DNA from: Zizania palustris
Lineage: Eukaryota > Streptophyta > Magnoliopsida > Poales > Poaceae
NCBI GenBank assembly: GCA_019279435.1
Contig: JAAALK010000284.1
Span: 23,242,390-23,306,389 of the forward strand
Direction: 5' to 3'
Length of the DNA stretch: 64,000 nt
The notes under the pieces are model-generated. The model made no database searches. It saw only the letters and a list, made by a program, of their open reading frames with translations, and was not told the origin of the DNA. Made by a program: the position numbers and the translations under genes. Positions 1-10,994 of the stretch are shown one piece after another. How positions within the stretch are numbered: position 1 is the first letter of the stretch; every line of letters starts with the position of its first letter.

Positions 1-84
1 TAGTCATCGTAGATGTACCCACAGCCGATGTAGATGTACCCGTCATGGTGGCATAGCCTTCCCTAGTAGAGTCGCCAAAAAGTG
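1..84 (-). other. Internal leader and primer-binding site of gypsy G2
   Basis: On the minus strand this is the first internal sequence after the LTR that ends at 85. It starts CACTTTTTGGCGACTCTACT, and the TGGCGACTC core (about 61-79) looks like the tRNA primer-binding site of grass gypsy elements. That makes the adjacent LTR a 5' LTR and places the rest of G2 to the left, outside the window. No coding sequence is visible here. A short GATGTACCC direct repeat lies at about 11-40. Confidence 0.6.
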
Positions 85-1440
85 TGTTGACACGAAAACG
101 TGCCCCCACACTTGGGTCAGTTCAACGATCCAAAAGTGTGCGGATACTTAGGGCCAAGCCCAAGCGTAACACAACACCGACATCGCATTTCGACTACCCT
201 TAATAGTAGCAAGGGGGGTGGAGTCACTAGGTAATCAGATCACAAGCAAATAATCCAATTAGACAAAAAGAAATATATTAAATAAAATAAAGCAGCCAGC
301 TGAATGGAGCCTAACTGATTCGAAGTGTACTGTGCGAAGGGGTTCACCGAAGGGGGCCTTCGGCATCTGGTGCGAAGGGTATTGTCGAAGGTAATCTTCG
401 GCATTTGGACTGATCTGGCCAAAGGCACACTCCGAACAGATGTCGACGCAAAATCACCTCCGAACAACGAGGTTCAGTGCGAGGTCTCTGACACGACAAA
501 ATACTCCAACGCAACATGTTGGCATGACTTCATCTGGTGCGAAGTGTAGGCGTGGTGAAGCCTGATGTGACGAAGCATGCTGCGGAGCGCTTTGGCATGC
601 GGGACTTGGCCAAACCGACAATAGCGTGATGGCCCGACACGGGTAGTCGAAGCAAGGATTCCACCGAGGGGTGTTCTAGCAGCCCCCGAAACCAGCTTCC
701 TGGCTTCAGACACCTCTGGAGAACGGGCTCCGAGCGTGAAAACCTGCAACAAAATAGATATCACGTGCCAATTCGGCCTTTAGACCGAATTTGCTAAGTG
801 TTGCAGTAAAGAAACGAAGGTAGCAATCTGTTACATAGATTAACGGATACTTCACAGGCAAAGTAACAAGGCGATAGCAACCTGTTACATAGATTAATGG
901 GTACTTCACGAGCGAAGTAGCAAGGCTTACCACGGTTTTGGTGTGGCCGGTGGAGGGCTTCCAAGAAAAGCCACAAAGGTTGCAAAAAAGTAAATAAAAA
1001 GTAAAGGTACGGTTCAAAGCTAGGGCTTTGTGGTTGATTTGTGTTGGGGGCGTCTAATGAACCATCCTCACCCCTATATTTATAGGGGCTAGTATTCTTA
1101 TCTCTAAGATTAATCTGGTAGGATCCGACCTAATCAAACATAAGGATAAAATTAGCCAGAATCAGACTCAAACTCTATCTCTAAAAAATCAGTCTGAAGT
1201 GGGCCTTCGGCAGGGCCTACCGAAGCATGCTTCTCGGGCTGAACCTTCGGCGAGGCAGGCCTCTGAAGCCTTCGGGACGAAGGTAGCAGGTTGCTGAAAG
1301 GCTTCCGAAGCCCATTGTTCGATGGGCCTTCAGCCTTGTAGGGCTTCGGGCTGATTTAGGACTTATGTATTTTCATCCCTAGTTACCAAAATTGATATTT
1401 TGACAATCTTGACCACTAATGCCATTTTTTGCTATCAACA
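85..1440 (-). repeat. 5' LTR of gypsy element G2
   Basis: The repeat is bounded by TGTTGACACG at 85 and GCTATCAACA at 1440, the TG...CA ends of an LTR read on the minus strand. It is the same family as the solo LTR at 40249-41654 and the 3' LTR at 55555, all starting TGTTGATAG in their own orientation. A minus-strand TATA box (TATAAATA) lies at 1077-1084. A 54-bp tandem duplication occupies 821-928. The right flank is copia gag (GATGG at 1441-1445 is the expected target duplication); its partner copy lies outside the window. Confidence 0.85.
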
Positions 1441-3396
1441 GATGGCTCCACACAGATTAAGGCTAGGCGCTAGAGCACATACAATCAATAGTATCAGCTG
1501 TTTGTGTAAGGCCCTGATGAATTTATAGATGCCATGTTTTCACGATTTGACACAATAGTGAGTAACTTGCAGTCCAATGGGACGCTTGCTTACAATGATC
1601 ATGATAGGGCTATCAAGCTTCTCTATGCTCTCGGTCATAGCATATGGGAAGTGAAGATATCCAGCATTGAGGAGTCCACAGGCTATGACACATTGACCTA
1701 TGATGAACTCTTCAACAAGCTAAAGTCCACAGAGATTGCCAAGGCATCTCTTGCAGTGCATAGAAACTCTTTGCCCCAGCCTTTGGCACTAGTTTCTGGC
1801 TCTAGCCATGGCACCACTGTAGAACCAAGCACATCTGGCACTTGTGTTCTTGCAGGTGGTTTTGTCTTGTCCTCCCTGGTCTCTGTCACTAAATATCAGG
1901 TGGATACCCTAGATGATGAAGAGCTTGCTCTCATTGCCAGAAGGTTCACTCATTTTCACAATGAGAGATCGGATCAGAGGGGAAGTGGCTTTAGTTGGTG
2001 TTTTGAGTGTGGTGACACTTCTCACATCAAGGCCAATTGTCCTAAGCTTAAGAGGAGAGAAGAGAGTGAGCGCCCTAAACAGCATAAGAAGGAGAGGAAA
2101 CCCTTTGCAAAGGGTAAGCGCGGCAAGGTGGCTAAGAGGATAGCCAAGGCCGCTTCCAGAGCCTTTGTTGCAGCACTCAGTGACATCGACACTTCCTCAA
2201 CTGAGGAGTCGAGCTCTGATGAGGAGGAAGAGTCTCCAAGGAAGGAGGAGAAGAAGGAGAAGAAGGCATGGGATTTCATCGGCCTTTTCGTCATGGCCGA
2301 CAACCCTCACAGCGGCGATGAGCTAGACTCATCTGAGGTACCACTATCCTATGACCAACTTTCCATTAAAGTTTATGAGCTAAATGAGGTAGTTCTAGGT
2401 TAGGATAGATTACTTGTTCAGGCTGCTAGAGATAGAAAATACCTTAGATTTAGGCTAGAATCTGTATCTACTGATTATGCCTTGCTTAAGTCTAAGATTG
2501 ATGATGCTGAATGTGAATCTTGCACTGTAGTCATGGGTGATCTTTCTCAGTTGCATTCTATGCATGCTCAAACTATTGATGAGCTTGAGACTACACAGAA
2601 GTAGCTTTTGGTGGTGGAGTCTAGACCTATTTCTTTTGATGCCTGTTCAAACTATCCCTTATTGATTGATAGCATTAATTTGAGAGACGAGCATGTTAGG
2701 GAGTTAGAGGCTAGATTGTATAGTGTTGAGTGTTCTAAGGATGTGCAGCCTGCTTGTACCACCTACATCACCCTTAAGGACTAACTCAGTTTTGCTAGAG
2801 GGCAAGTTGAAAAGCTCATGACTAAAAATGAATACCTTCTTTATATGGTGAACAAATGCACTGAGGGAAAGGGTAGGATGGATTTGCTCTTGGCCAAGAC
2901 CAAGATGTGTGCTGACAGGGTAGGGTTCGCTCTAGGATTGGGTTTTGAGAGATTTCCTTCAGACAGTGGGAATAAAACTGTTTTTACCTCACCCACTACC
3001 TTAGAGAAAGAGAGAGTCCAATTAGACACTCCACAGAAAGCCAAGAAACCTACCCAGCCTCTAACAAAATTTCCACTTCCTCCACTAAAGAAAAACCCTC
3101 AGCAGAAACCCAAGGAGCCTATGAGAATTGCTCCTATGACCCAAGTGAGTGCCCCTAGGAGAGTGTTTCATTGTTCTTACTACCAGCAGGTGGGTCATTT
3201 GGTTGGGTTTTGTTTTCGTCGCATCAAGGATGAGCGACGCTCTCAGACGTTGTGTTTTCAGGACATGCATTACCCTTCTTCAGGTATGCATGAGTCTGAC
3301 TTATACACACGTCCAGGTTTTGAGGCTTCCCGTGCTTCTCAGAGAGGTTATGTCCCTCCTTGTGTACACCATGTCTCATATGGTGTGATACCTTGA
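1441..3396 (+). pseudogene. gag: C1 gag (capsid/nucleocapsid), degenerate
   Basis: This encodes the structural Gag polyprotein of a copia element. The open stretch 1534-2403 has the UBN2-type copia gag body, then a CCHC zinc knuckle (CFECGDTSHIKANC), then a lysine- and glutamate-rich tail. A TAG at 2401-2403 closes the frame, and homology resumes at 2818-3396 with a second knuckle. There the second cysteine is replaced by tyrosine (CSYYQQVGHLVGFC), so it could no longer bind zinc normally. The interval 2404-2817 is degenerate gag linker with stops. The N-terminus is missing because gypsy G2 inserted upstream of 1441. Confidence 0.8.
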
Positions 3397-3598
3397 GGTG
3401 GCTTTGTACCTCGACAGGTTGGGAGACCCCGTCGTGTATCTGGGTTGCATCATGTAGGTAGACCTCGCACTTTGCATCACTCTACTTTACATGTGCAGTA
3501 GCCAGTGTACTTTTATGGTGCCTGCTGCTTGTATCTCTTAGTGCTTGATGCCTAGTCATATTTTCACTCACCCCAGCACTAAGCGATCGAGGTTTTCT
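3397..3598 (+). other. Degenerate gag-to-protease linker of C1
   Basis: This short stretch lies between the second gag zinc knuckle and the protease. No frame is open across it, and I see no separate gene. By position it is decayed polyprotein linker. Confidence 0.5.
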
Positions 3599-5469
3599 CA
3601 TTTTGTGTAGGCATTAGATCGAGGCTTGGAGGGCATGTGGATCATTGACTCTGGTTGTTCACGCCATATGACCGGGAATGCATCATGGTTCTCCAGCCTC
3701 ACCACAACCAAGCAAAAGGAGCAAATCACCTTCGGCAATAATCGAAGGAGTAGAGTGAAAGGTAAAGGTGTGGTAAGAATCAACTCAAATTTCACTCTCA
3801 AAGATGTTGCTTTGGTTGAAAACTTGAGATACAGTTTGCTTTTTGTATCTCAGTTGCTTGATGAGGGCTTCGAAGTGTGATTTCATCGTGATACTTCGCA
3901 AGTACTCAATTCTGATGGCGTTTTGATTTGTAAGATCTTTAGAGTTGGGAGAGTTTTTGGAGCTGATTTTTCTGAGTCTTCTGGTTCTTCTCACTACTTA
4001 GTTGCACATTCGACTTCTACGCTTTGGTAGTGGCATAGGAGACTAGGGCATATGAGCTTTGAGTTGCTCGTTCATTTGAGCAACCTAGGACTGATCCGAG
4101 GATTGCCCGAGCTCAAATTTGAGAAGAATTTAGTTTGCGCTCCTTGTCGACATGGAAAAATGATTGTCGCTTCACACTCACCAGTCACTATGGTGATGAC
4201 TGAACAACCCGGAAAACTTCTCCATATGGACACTGTAGGTCCTTCTCGGGTTAGTTCTTTAGGCGGAAAATGGCATGTTCTTGTCATTGTCGATGATTTC
4301 TCTCGCTACTCTTGGGTCTTCTTCTTAGCTAGCGAGGATGAAGTGTTTTCTCACTTTCGTAGCTTAGCTTTGAGACTTTTTACTGAACTCCCTGGTGCAT
4401 TAAAATTCATTCAAAGTGATAATAGCACCGAGTTCAAGAATAGTCTCTTTGTTGATTTTTGCATGGAGCATGGTATAGAACATCAATTCTCTACTCCGCG
4501 GGTTCCTCAACAGAATGGTGTTGTTGAGAGAAAGAACCGCACTTTGGTTGAGATGGCTAGGACGATGCTCGATGAGCACAAGACACCTAGAAAGTTTTGG
4601 GCTGAGGCCTTGAACACTGCTTGTTACATCTCAAACTGAATTTTCCTGCTCTCAATCTTGAACTTAACTTCTTACGAACTACGTTTTGAGAGACGGCCCA
4701 AGGTTACTCATCTTCGAGTATTTGGTTGTCGATGTTTTATACTAAAACGTGGAAATTTGGACAAGTTTGAATCATGTTCTTCTAACGGGATCTTTTTGGG
4801 ATACACTACCCATGGTCATTCTTATCGTGTTTTCAATTTGGAAACTAACACTATCATCGAGTCATGTGATGTGACTTTTGATGAATCAACCCCCTGTGTT
4901 AGTTCTTCTTTTGAACAGGCAAATGAACACGATATGGAACAGACGATCTTTAAAGATGAAGATCCTAAATACTTCGAGGATGATCCTCTACTACCCTCGA
5001 CATCGACCCCTGAAGCCGACCCTGCTTCGACCACTTCGGCAAGAGGCCTCAAAGCTACTACCTCGACATCGGTTATCTTCGACCATTCACCGACACAAGT
5101 CGAGTGGGAGACTGCATCCCACCGAGAGGCTCCTCATCATATTCAAAGGATGCATCCTCCCAAGCCGATCATTGGTGAGCTTGATCAAAGGGTAACACGT
5201 TCTCACGCTCATTTCATTGATTCTGCTTTTGTTGCTTCTTTCGAGCCCTTAGATGTGAGTCACACTTTATCTGATTCTAGTTGGATCAATGCCATGCATG
5301 AAGAACTTGAAAATTTTGAGAGAAACCAAGTCTGGACACTTGTAGATCCCCCTCCTAATGTGCATTTCATTGGAACTAAATGGATTTTCAAAAACAAACA
5401 AGGAGAAGATGGATCTGTAGTTAGAAACAAAGCTAGACTTGTGGCTCAGGGTTATTCTCAATTAGAAGG
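3599..5469 (+). pseudogene. pol: C1 pol, first part: protease, integrase, start of reverse transcriptase
   Basis: The protease stretch 3626-3880 carries the copia motif DSGCSRHMTG with the catalytic Asp. After a TGA, 4052-4639 gives the GAG-pre-integrase segment (CAPCRHGK) and the integrase core, with catalytic Asp in MDTVGP, Asp in QSDNSTEF and Glu in QQNGVVERKNR. A TGA at 4637-4639 interrupts the same frame, which resumes at 4640-5469 through the integrase C-terminus and the RT N-terminus (GTKWIFKNKQG, ARLVAQGYSQLEG). The frame ends abruptly at 5469, where Tat element T1 is inserted. It continues at 16940 with GIDFTKTFAPIAHLEA. The stops make this copy non-functional. Confidence 0.88.
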
Positions 5470-5964
5470 TGTTGGCGTAAAAGATTACGCTAATAGGTTT
5501 CTGTAGAAAAGAAACTAACAAACGAAGTGTTTGCGAAGAGAACTGTTCTAAGCCTCTGAAAGGATAATAACTTAGAATAGTTCGAATGTGTGTATTGAAT
5601 AACTTGTATTCGGTCCCTATTACAGGGTGAAATGGGGGGTATTTATAGGCCCAAATATTAAGGAAAAGACCTATTTACCCCTCTATTACAACCGACATAG
5701 TGGAAACAATTCGGTACCCTTGATAGGGCTAAAATGGTAAAAGACTAATCTAATAATATAAAAGATAAATCTTCCATCTTAGCTGGCAATAAAGATCTCA
5801 AAGAGCCTTAGTTCGAAGATGTACTCCGAACCAATGCCTATCTTCGTACTTCGAGCTTGACTCAGGGTATCTTCGAAGATGGACGTCTGAGAACCTTCGA
5901 ATCCACTATCTGCTTTTATGCTTTTGCGGCAATAACCCCGAAGATGAGATATTTTCCCCCAACA
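5470..5964 (-). repeat. 3' LTR of T1
   Basis: The 495-bp repeat matches 16445-16939 except at five positions. A minus-strand TATA box (TATAAATA) lies at 5640-5647. In its own orientation it begins TGTTGGGGG and ends TTACGCCAACA. It is rich in CTTCGAAG motifs, and a GAACCTTC inverted pair lies near 5890. Confidence 0.97.
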
Positions 5965-6419
5965 GTAGCCCCTCGAATACGCTTCTCCGTTTATCCTGTA
6001 ATTTTAGGAGAGCAGTATACGGAAGGAAAAAATAACCAGACATAGGGGTTATTAGATTTTAATTCATCTCTGAAATGTATGAAGATATAAACTCCGAATC
6101 AGTCTTAAGATAATTACTTTTGAACTATCTTAAAACCGACTGAGGAAGTGCGAAAGTCTTTTAGACTTAGAGGAAATAGCTGTTAGCTTTCTGTTCCTAA
6201 CGGAAACTGTAGAAAGCGTTAATTTCGGAGAAAAGTAACGTGCAAGAATGTGAAACGGCATGGACTAACGGTAAAAATGTGAAGTCTAGGCTATAAATAG
6301 AGGGCCTAGAACTTACCCGGTTACCTTTTCACTTCTTTCTCGCAATCAAACACCTTTTGAGCCCCTTGAGTTCTTTGAGCCCTAGCCTCCATTTTCCCCA
6401 AAGCAACCTAGTGACTACA
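5965..6419 (+). promoter_or_regulatory. Promoter and 5' UTR region of the T1 antisense gene
   Basis: This 455-bp internal stretch between the 3' LTR and the antisense gene has no long reading frame. A plus-strand TATA box, CTATAAATAGAGG, sits at 6291-6303 (core TATAAATA at 6292-6299), 121 bp before the ATG at 6420. A TATA box there predicts transcription starting near 6320-6330 and a 5' UTR of about 90-100 nt ending CTACAATGG. The gene therefore seems to have its own internal promoter rather than using the LTR. The transcription start is inferred. Confidence 0.6.
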
Positions 6420-9400
6420 ATGGTGAAGACCAAAGGTTCTGGAGCCCCTTCAGCCTTGGCTCGGCAACAGGCGGCTGCAGCAGCAGCGGCGGCGACGTCA
6501 GCGATGGCACCTCCGGCATCGGCAGCGGCATCCATGGCAGCAGGAGGGAGAAATCCCCAAAATGTCGACGATCAGAGTCTCTGCCCGCCATCGACCAAGT
6601 ATCTGGACAAGTCTTTCCAACTGGGATCTTCTACCTGCAAGAGGGAATCACTGGCAATCGCAGAGGAAGGGAAGATTAGCACCGGAGTTATGATTCGCAA
6701 GCCCGGAAAAGAACTCATCCCGTCACCAAGGCCCGGAGAAGTGGTCGTCTTCGAAGCCTTTTTCGAAGCCGGCTTGGGCCTTCCCGCAGTGGACTTCTTG
6801 GCAGAGGTACTTGACTTATTCCACGTCACTCTTCCTCAATTATCTCCAAACGCAGTAGCTCGACTGGCTATCTTCGAATGGGCATTGAGAGCCGAAGGTT
6901 GTGAGGGGAGGGCAGAGATCTTCGCTGCGCTAGATAGAGCCTCATGTCAGCCAAAAACCTTCGTAGGTCCCGGAGGTGAAAAAGTAGTGGTAGCCTTCGG
7001 AAGCATCAATTTTAGGCTTCAGGATGAATATGCCCTTCAATTCCCTGCTAAGGCCATCAATGCAAGATGGTACACTGACTGGGTTATGAGGTGGTTCTAT
7101 GCCGAAGTTGGGGCGAGCAATCCTCTGGCCAGACCTTTGAAAGAGATCCAATTCCGGAAGGAAGCCTTAGTGCATCCCGGCCAAGGTCAGCTCGAAGCTC
7201 GTCTCAACCTACTTCAGAGGATCAGCCGAAGGTTGAGCATGCGAGACTTAGCCGAAGAGTTCCGTGGGTTACAAATTTCTCCACTGATGGCCAACTGGCC
7301 TATCATCTTCAAAGAGGATTCGGAAGGCGGTCTCCGAAAGATCACCTTGACTTCGAGCCCTGCAGGTAACTTCGAAGACAACATGTATTATGTATATTCA
7401 TTCGAAGAAAAACTAACTTGATTTATTTTTTAGCTTCTTCAGCCCCTGTTACTTCGGAACAAATTGTAAGGGCTTCAGAGAAGATTTTGGGCGCTCCAAC
7501 TCCGACCGAAAAAAAATGGAGAATCAAATTGGTCGGGAGTTGGGAAAGATTTAATAGAGTATGGGGAATGTTGGAAATCACTCCGCCCCCTCTGATGGAT
7601 TGGGTGCCTTCGGAGAAAGGACCCAAGAAGAGGAAAGCCGAAGCTGGGACTTCGAGCTCTGCAAAGACTCCGGTGAAGAAGGTGGCTCGGAAGCCAAAAA
7701 ATCTTGCACCTTCGAATCCTGCACCTTCGAGCTCGAGGGCTTCAGTTTCCGACTCCCAAGAAGATGAAGGGAGATTGCTTGTGCGTCTAATAGAAGAAGA
7801 TGAAACTCAAAGGACTGCACAAGCTGAAGTACCTGCGAACGTGTCGGAGTCCCAAGATAATCCTGAGCAACCAAGGACTTCGGCAGTTCAAGAAGATATT
7901 TCTCAGGAGGAAGTTCCTACGAATGAAAGTGGGGTCGAAGTTACTATAGCTTCGATTCCCGAAGAAGCAACGAGGACTGCTCAGGATGATGCTCCTGCAG
8001 TCCAAGACTTAATGGTTGATTCAGATGTAGATCTAGCCTTCGATCCGCCGAACAGTCCGATGATGACTCCTCTGCAAAACGTCGAAGGTAGACTTCGAAT
8101 AACTCTTTCATGTTTATTTTGTATATTTATACAATATATAATACCTTTTTTTTACAGAGTCCACTCCTATGGAAGAGGTCCGCCAAGAGGAAATAATTCC
8201 TGGACCTTCGACTACTTCGGAGCCAGCCAAGAGAGTTACTCAAATGGGACCTGGAAGAGGCAAAAGACATATAGAGCCCCTCCCTGTTGCGAGTTTCGGA
8301 TCAACTCCGTCCGATTCAACAGACGAGAGCCAATCTTCCGGGGAGGGCCAGTCTCCAGTGGCTCCGAAGACCACAGGACAAAGCTCCGGTCCTTCGCTGG
8401 ACGAAGATGACCAACAGGCAATAAGTATGCTCCCCTTGCTAGATCCTTTCTTAGGGCAAACAACTGGTCTTCGGACTTTGCTCGAACCTTTGGATCGAGC
8501 TAGCCGTGACATTGGGGAGACCAACTTAGTGACCATTCTGAGCAAGGCGGACAGGACGGAGCTTAATGCCGCTATAGAACGTGCAGCCTACCAGGTACGA
8601 AGCACCTGCGAATGCACCTTCAAAATAACATAGAATTCGTCTTCGAATAAATATTTACTTTAGTTTTTATTTTTGCAGCAAACTGTCTTGGCCCGAGCTG
8701 CGAATATATGCAATGACGAAGAGATCGCTCGTCTTCGGGAGGAAAATAATGTCCTTCAAAGGAATCTTAACATCTCCGAAAGTCGAGTGGCTCAAATGGA
8801 CAATATAGTGTCAACAGAGCGAAGGGCCAGGCAAAGTTTGGAGGCTGCGAATAAAGAGCTCGAAGCAGAAAGAATTGTGCTTCGAGCAGAAGTTGAAAAG
8901 TTGCGGGCGGAGCACGCTACTGCGGGGTCCGAGCTTGTTAGACTCCAAGAGGAAGCTAGCCAGCTGTTAAACCAGAAAAATATTTTGACCACTGAAAATG
9001 CTAGACTTTCTGGGGTTTTGGGCGAAGTCACTTCGACGAAGGACGCGTTGAACGAAGACAAGCTGAAGTCTGAGAAGGTGGCTGTGGAAGTTATGAGTCA
9101 GTTGTTAGGTGTCCTGGAGTACTTCGGTACTACTGGGATACTTCCTTCTGACGATAACATCACTCTTCTACGCCGGTTGAAAAGGATCCAAGGAGTGGCA
9201 AAGCAAATGAAGACAGCGGACATTAGATACGGAGAACTCTCCGGACAAGTGGCTGCTGTCGGCCTACTTCGCTACTACGAAGATCTGGGCCGAACGATAA
9301 CTCCGAACGCGGGAGGGGGCCCAATCACCTTCGACGACGAGCGACTTCTGACACCTTCCGAAGGTGTGGCTGCTGCCTGGCGAGCCTTCCAAACTTCATG

Positions 9401-10073
9401 GAGAGCCGAAGGTCGTTCCGCGATCAAGGCTTGGATCGACGAAGGCCAACGCCAGAAGCAAGTTCGGACCCAAGCTTCGAGCAGTCAGCCTCCTCCGAAC
9501 CCGCAGGTTTAGAAATACCTTAGGATTTTTGGCCATGTAAAGCTTTATGCTTATAAACATTTATCAATGAAAATTTGTTTGTCATATTTTTAGGCTTTGC
9601 CTCTTACGGAAGATATCGAAGTGTTAGACCTTAACGACGAAGTTCGCTCATTATGGACCACCTTCGATCTTCTAAAAGCTTATAAACGTCCTCGATTTCT
9701 AATTCCTCGAGATGACTCCGGTGTAATTGCGCCCGAAGTAATCAAAGATATACTGTCTTATATTAAAGAGGAAGAAAAAGAGGTTAACGTAAACACTTCG
9801 TCTTCTGAAGACGTTATATGGTCTGAAGACGAAGATGAAGCTCAAAATAAAAAGCCTGAAGAACTTGGAAGCTGGGAAAGGAGCCCCGAACGGCTTCAAA
9901 CTTGGGCCGAGCTTCAACAAGAACAGAAGGATTTTAGAGCTTCGAAGGGGGGCAAGAGAGTTAAACGCAAAGTTATTAGAACTCCCGGCGCTGGAACTAG
10001 TCGTTCCACCCCTAGCTCTAGGGACCGAAGAGGTCTTCGATTCCTTCTTGGTATAGATACCAATTTTTCATGA
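6420..10073 (+). CDS. Five-exon antisense gene of T1 (putative gypsy-type transposon family, PF04195-like)
   Basis: This is an additional protein gene on the strand opposite gag-pol, as seen in several Tat-lineage elements. Reading GT-AG introns gives exons 6420-7365, 7434-8087, 8158-8594, 8679-9506 and 9594-10073. All phases join without a stop to give 1114 aa. The ATG at 6420 follows the TATA box at 6292. The N-terminus has a poly-Ala tract (about residues 18-28). Residues about 100-240 (from PSPRPGEVVVFEAFFEAGLG to the RWYTDWVMRWFYAEV segment) resemble the plant family called putative gypsy type transposon. A long acidic, Ser-rich linker follows, then a heptad-rich coiled coil at about 690-830 (exon 4), and a charged tail (exon 5). 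No catalytic motif is visible. Function is unknown; a DNA- or RNP-binding role is only a guess. An intact frame in a young element suggests recent function. Confidence 0.72.
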
Positions 10074-10436
10074 TGTAATCTGTAAACACATTTGTTTGAA
10101 TAATGAATACCGATTTAAAATTGTCTCCATATTTACTAGCCCCTCTTTGGGTATAAGCAACTTCGAACTGTATTCAAAGATGGTTATGCGCAAAGAAAAA
10201 ACTTCGGAGTACAATTTTTTGGGGGTTCGGAGCCCCTCTGCAATTTAAAGATCTTTTAAAATCTTATAAAACGTCTTCGACTATTTGTAGTCGGAAGAAT
10301 GGCGACTTAGTACCTTTGTTTTTTGAAAGAAATCATTTGAGATAACTTTCAAGATACCTTAGTATCTTAGATAATTTGTCACTTTGGACTGTGTTAACAG
10401 ACATTCGAAGCTCATGGCTCAAACTATGTTTTTCTT
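10074..10436. other. 3' flank of the antisense gene
   Basis: This lies between the antisense stop codon and the tandem repeats. It is AT-rich with no gene visible. An AATAAT-type signal just after the stop (near 10101) could serve polyadenylation. Confidence 0.4.
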
Positions 10437-10840
10437 TAGCCACCTTCAGCTCTTTTTTGCGATCTCTGTCAAACCAATGGTTCGGAGTTTGCAATGGTCT
10501 CTTTGGACTCTTTTTACGGAAGTCTACCAGCCAATGGCTTGGACTCCGTATATTTTGGCCACCTTCGGCTCTTTTTGCGGAAGTCTACCAGCCAATGGCT
10601 TGGACTTCGCAGGTTTTGGCCACCTTCGGCTCTTTTTACGGAAGTCTACCAGCCAATGGCTTGGACTCCGCATGTTTTGGCCACCTTCGGCTCTTTTTAC
10701 GGAAGTCTACTAGCCAATGGCTTGGACTCCGTATGATGTGGTTTTGGGCTCTTTTACGGATGCCTACAAGCCGGTGGCTTGGACTCCGGATTATGTCAGC
10801 CCCCACGTCGGAAGCTTCGAACCAATGGTTCGAAGTCCGA
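10437..10840. repeat. 61-bp tandem repeat between convergent genes of T1
   Basis: Units containing GGCCACCTTCGGCTCTTTTT and CCAGCCAATGGCTTGGACTC recur with a period near 61 bp. GGCC starts are at 10557, 10618 and 10679, with degenerate copies on both sides, so about six copies in all. The array separates the end of the plus-strand antisense gene (10073) from the end of the minus-strand integrase (10995). Translations of it give repeated peptides in all plus frames; these are not genes. A role in termination or in making overlapping transcripts is possible. Confidence 0.85.
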
Positions 10841-10994
10841 AAATACAACCCAGCTTCATGACACTTCCCTCTCGGTCGACCCCGCGGTTCCAGTGCGTCC
10901 ACTCGGAAGCTGGAAGTCTATGAGGGGAAGGCACTATCAGGATCATATGCTTTATTAATTTGGAAGATGATTACAAGTGAGTTACAAGGAGTCC
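10841..10994. other. Spacer after T1 integrase
   Basis: A short non-coding stretch at the 3' end of the pol transcript. I see no feature beyond A/T-rich sequence near 10950. Confidence 0.4.

Noticed and set aside
4658..5506. RT frame running to 5506 as one C1 protein
   Set aside because: The last 12 codons are T1 LTR sequence; the true C1 frame leaves at 5469 and resumes at 16940.
10376..10861. Overlapping plus-strand ORFs with repeated NGLD and PMAWT peptides
   Set aside because: They are translations of the 61-bp tandem repeat in all frames, not proteins.
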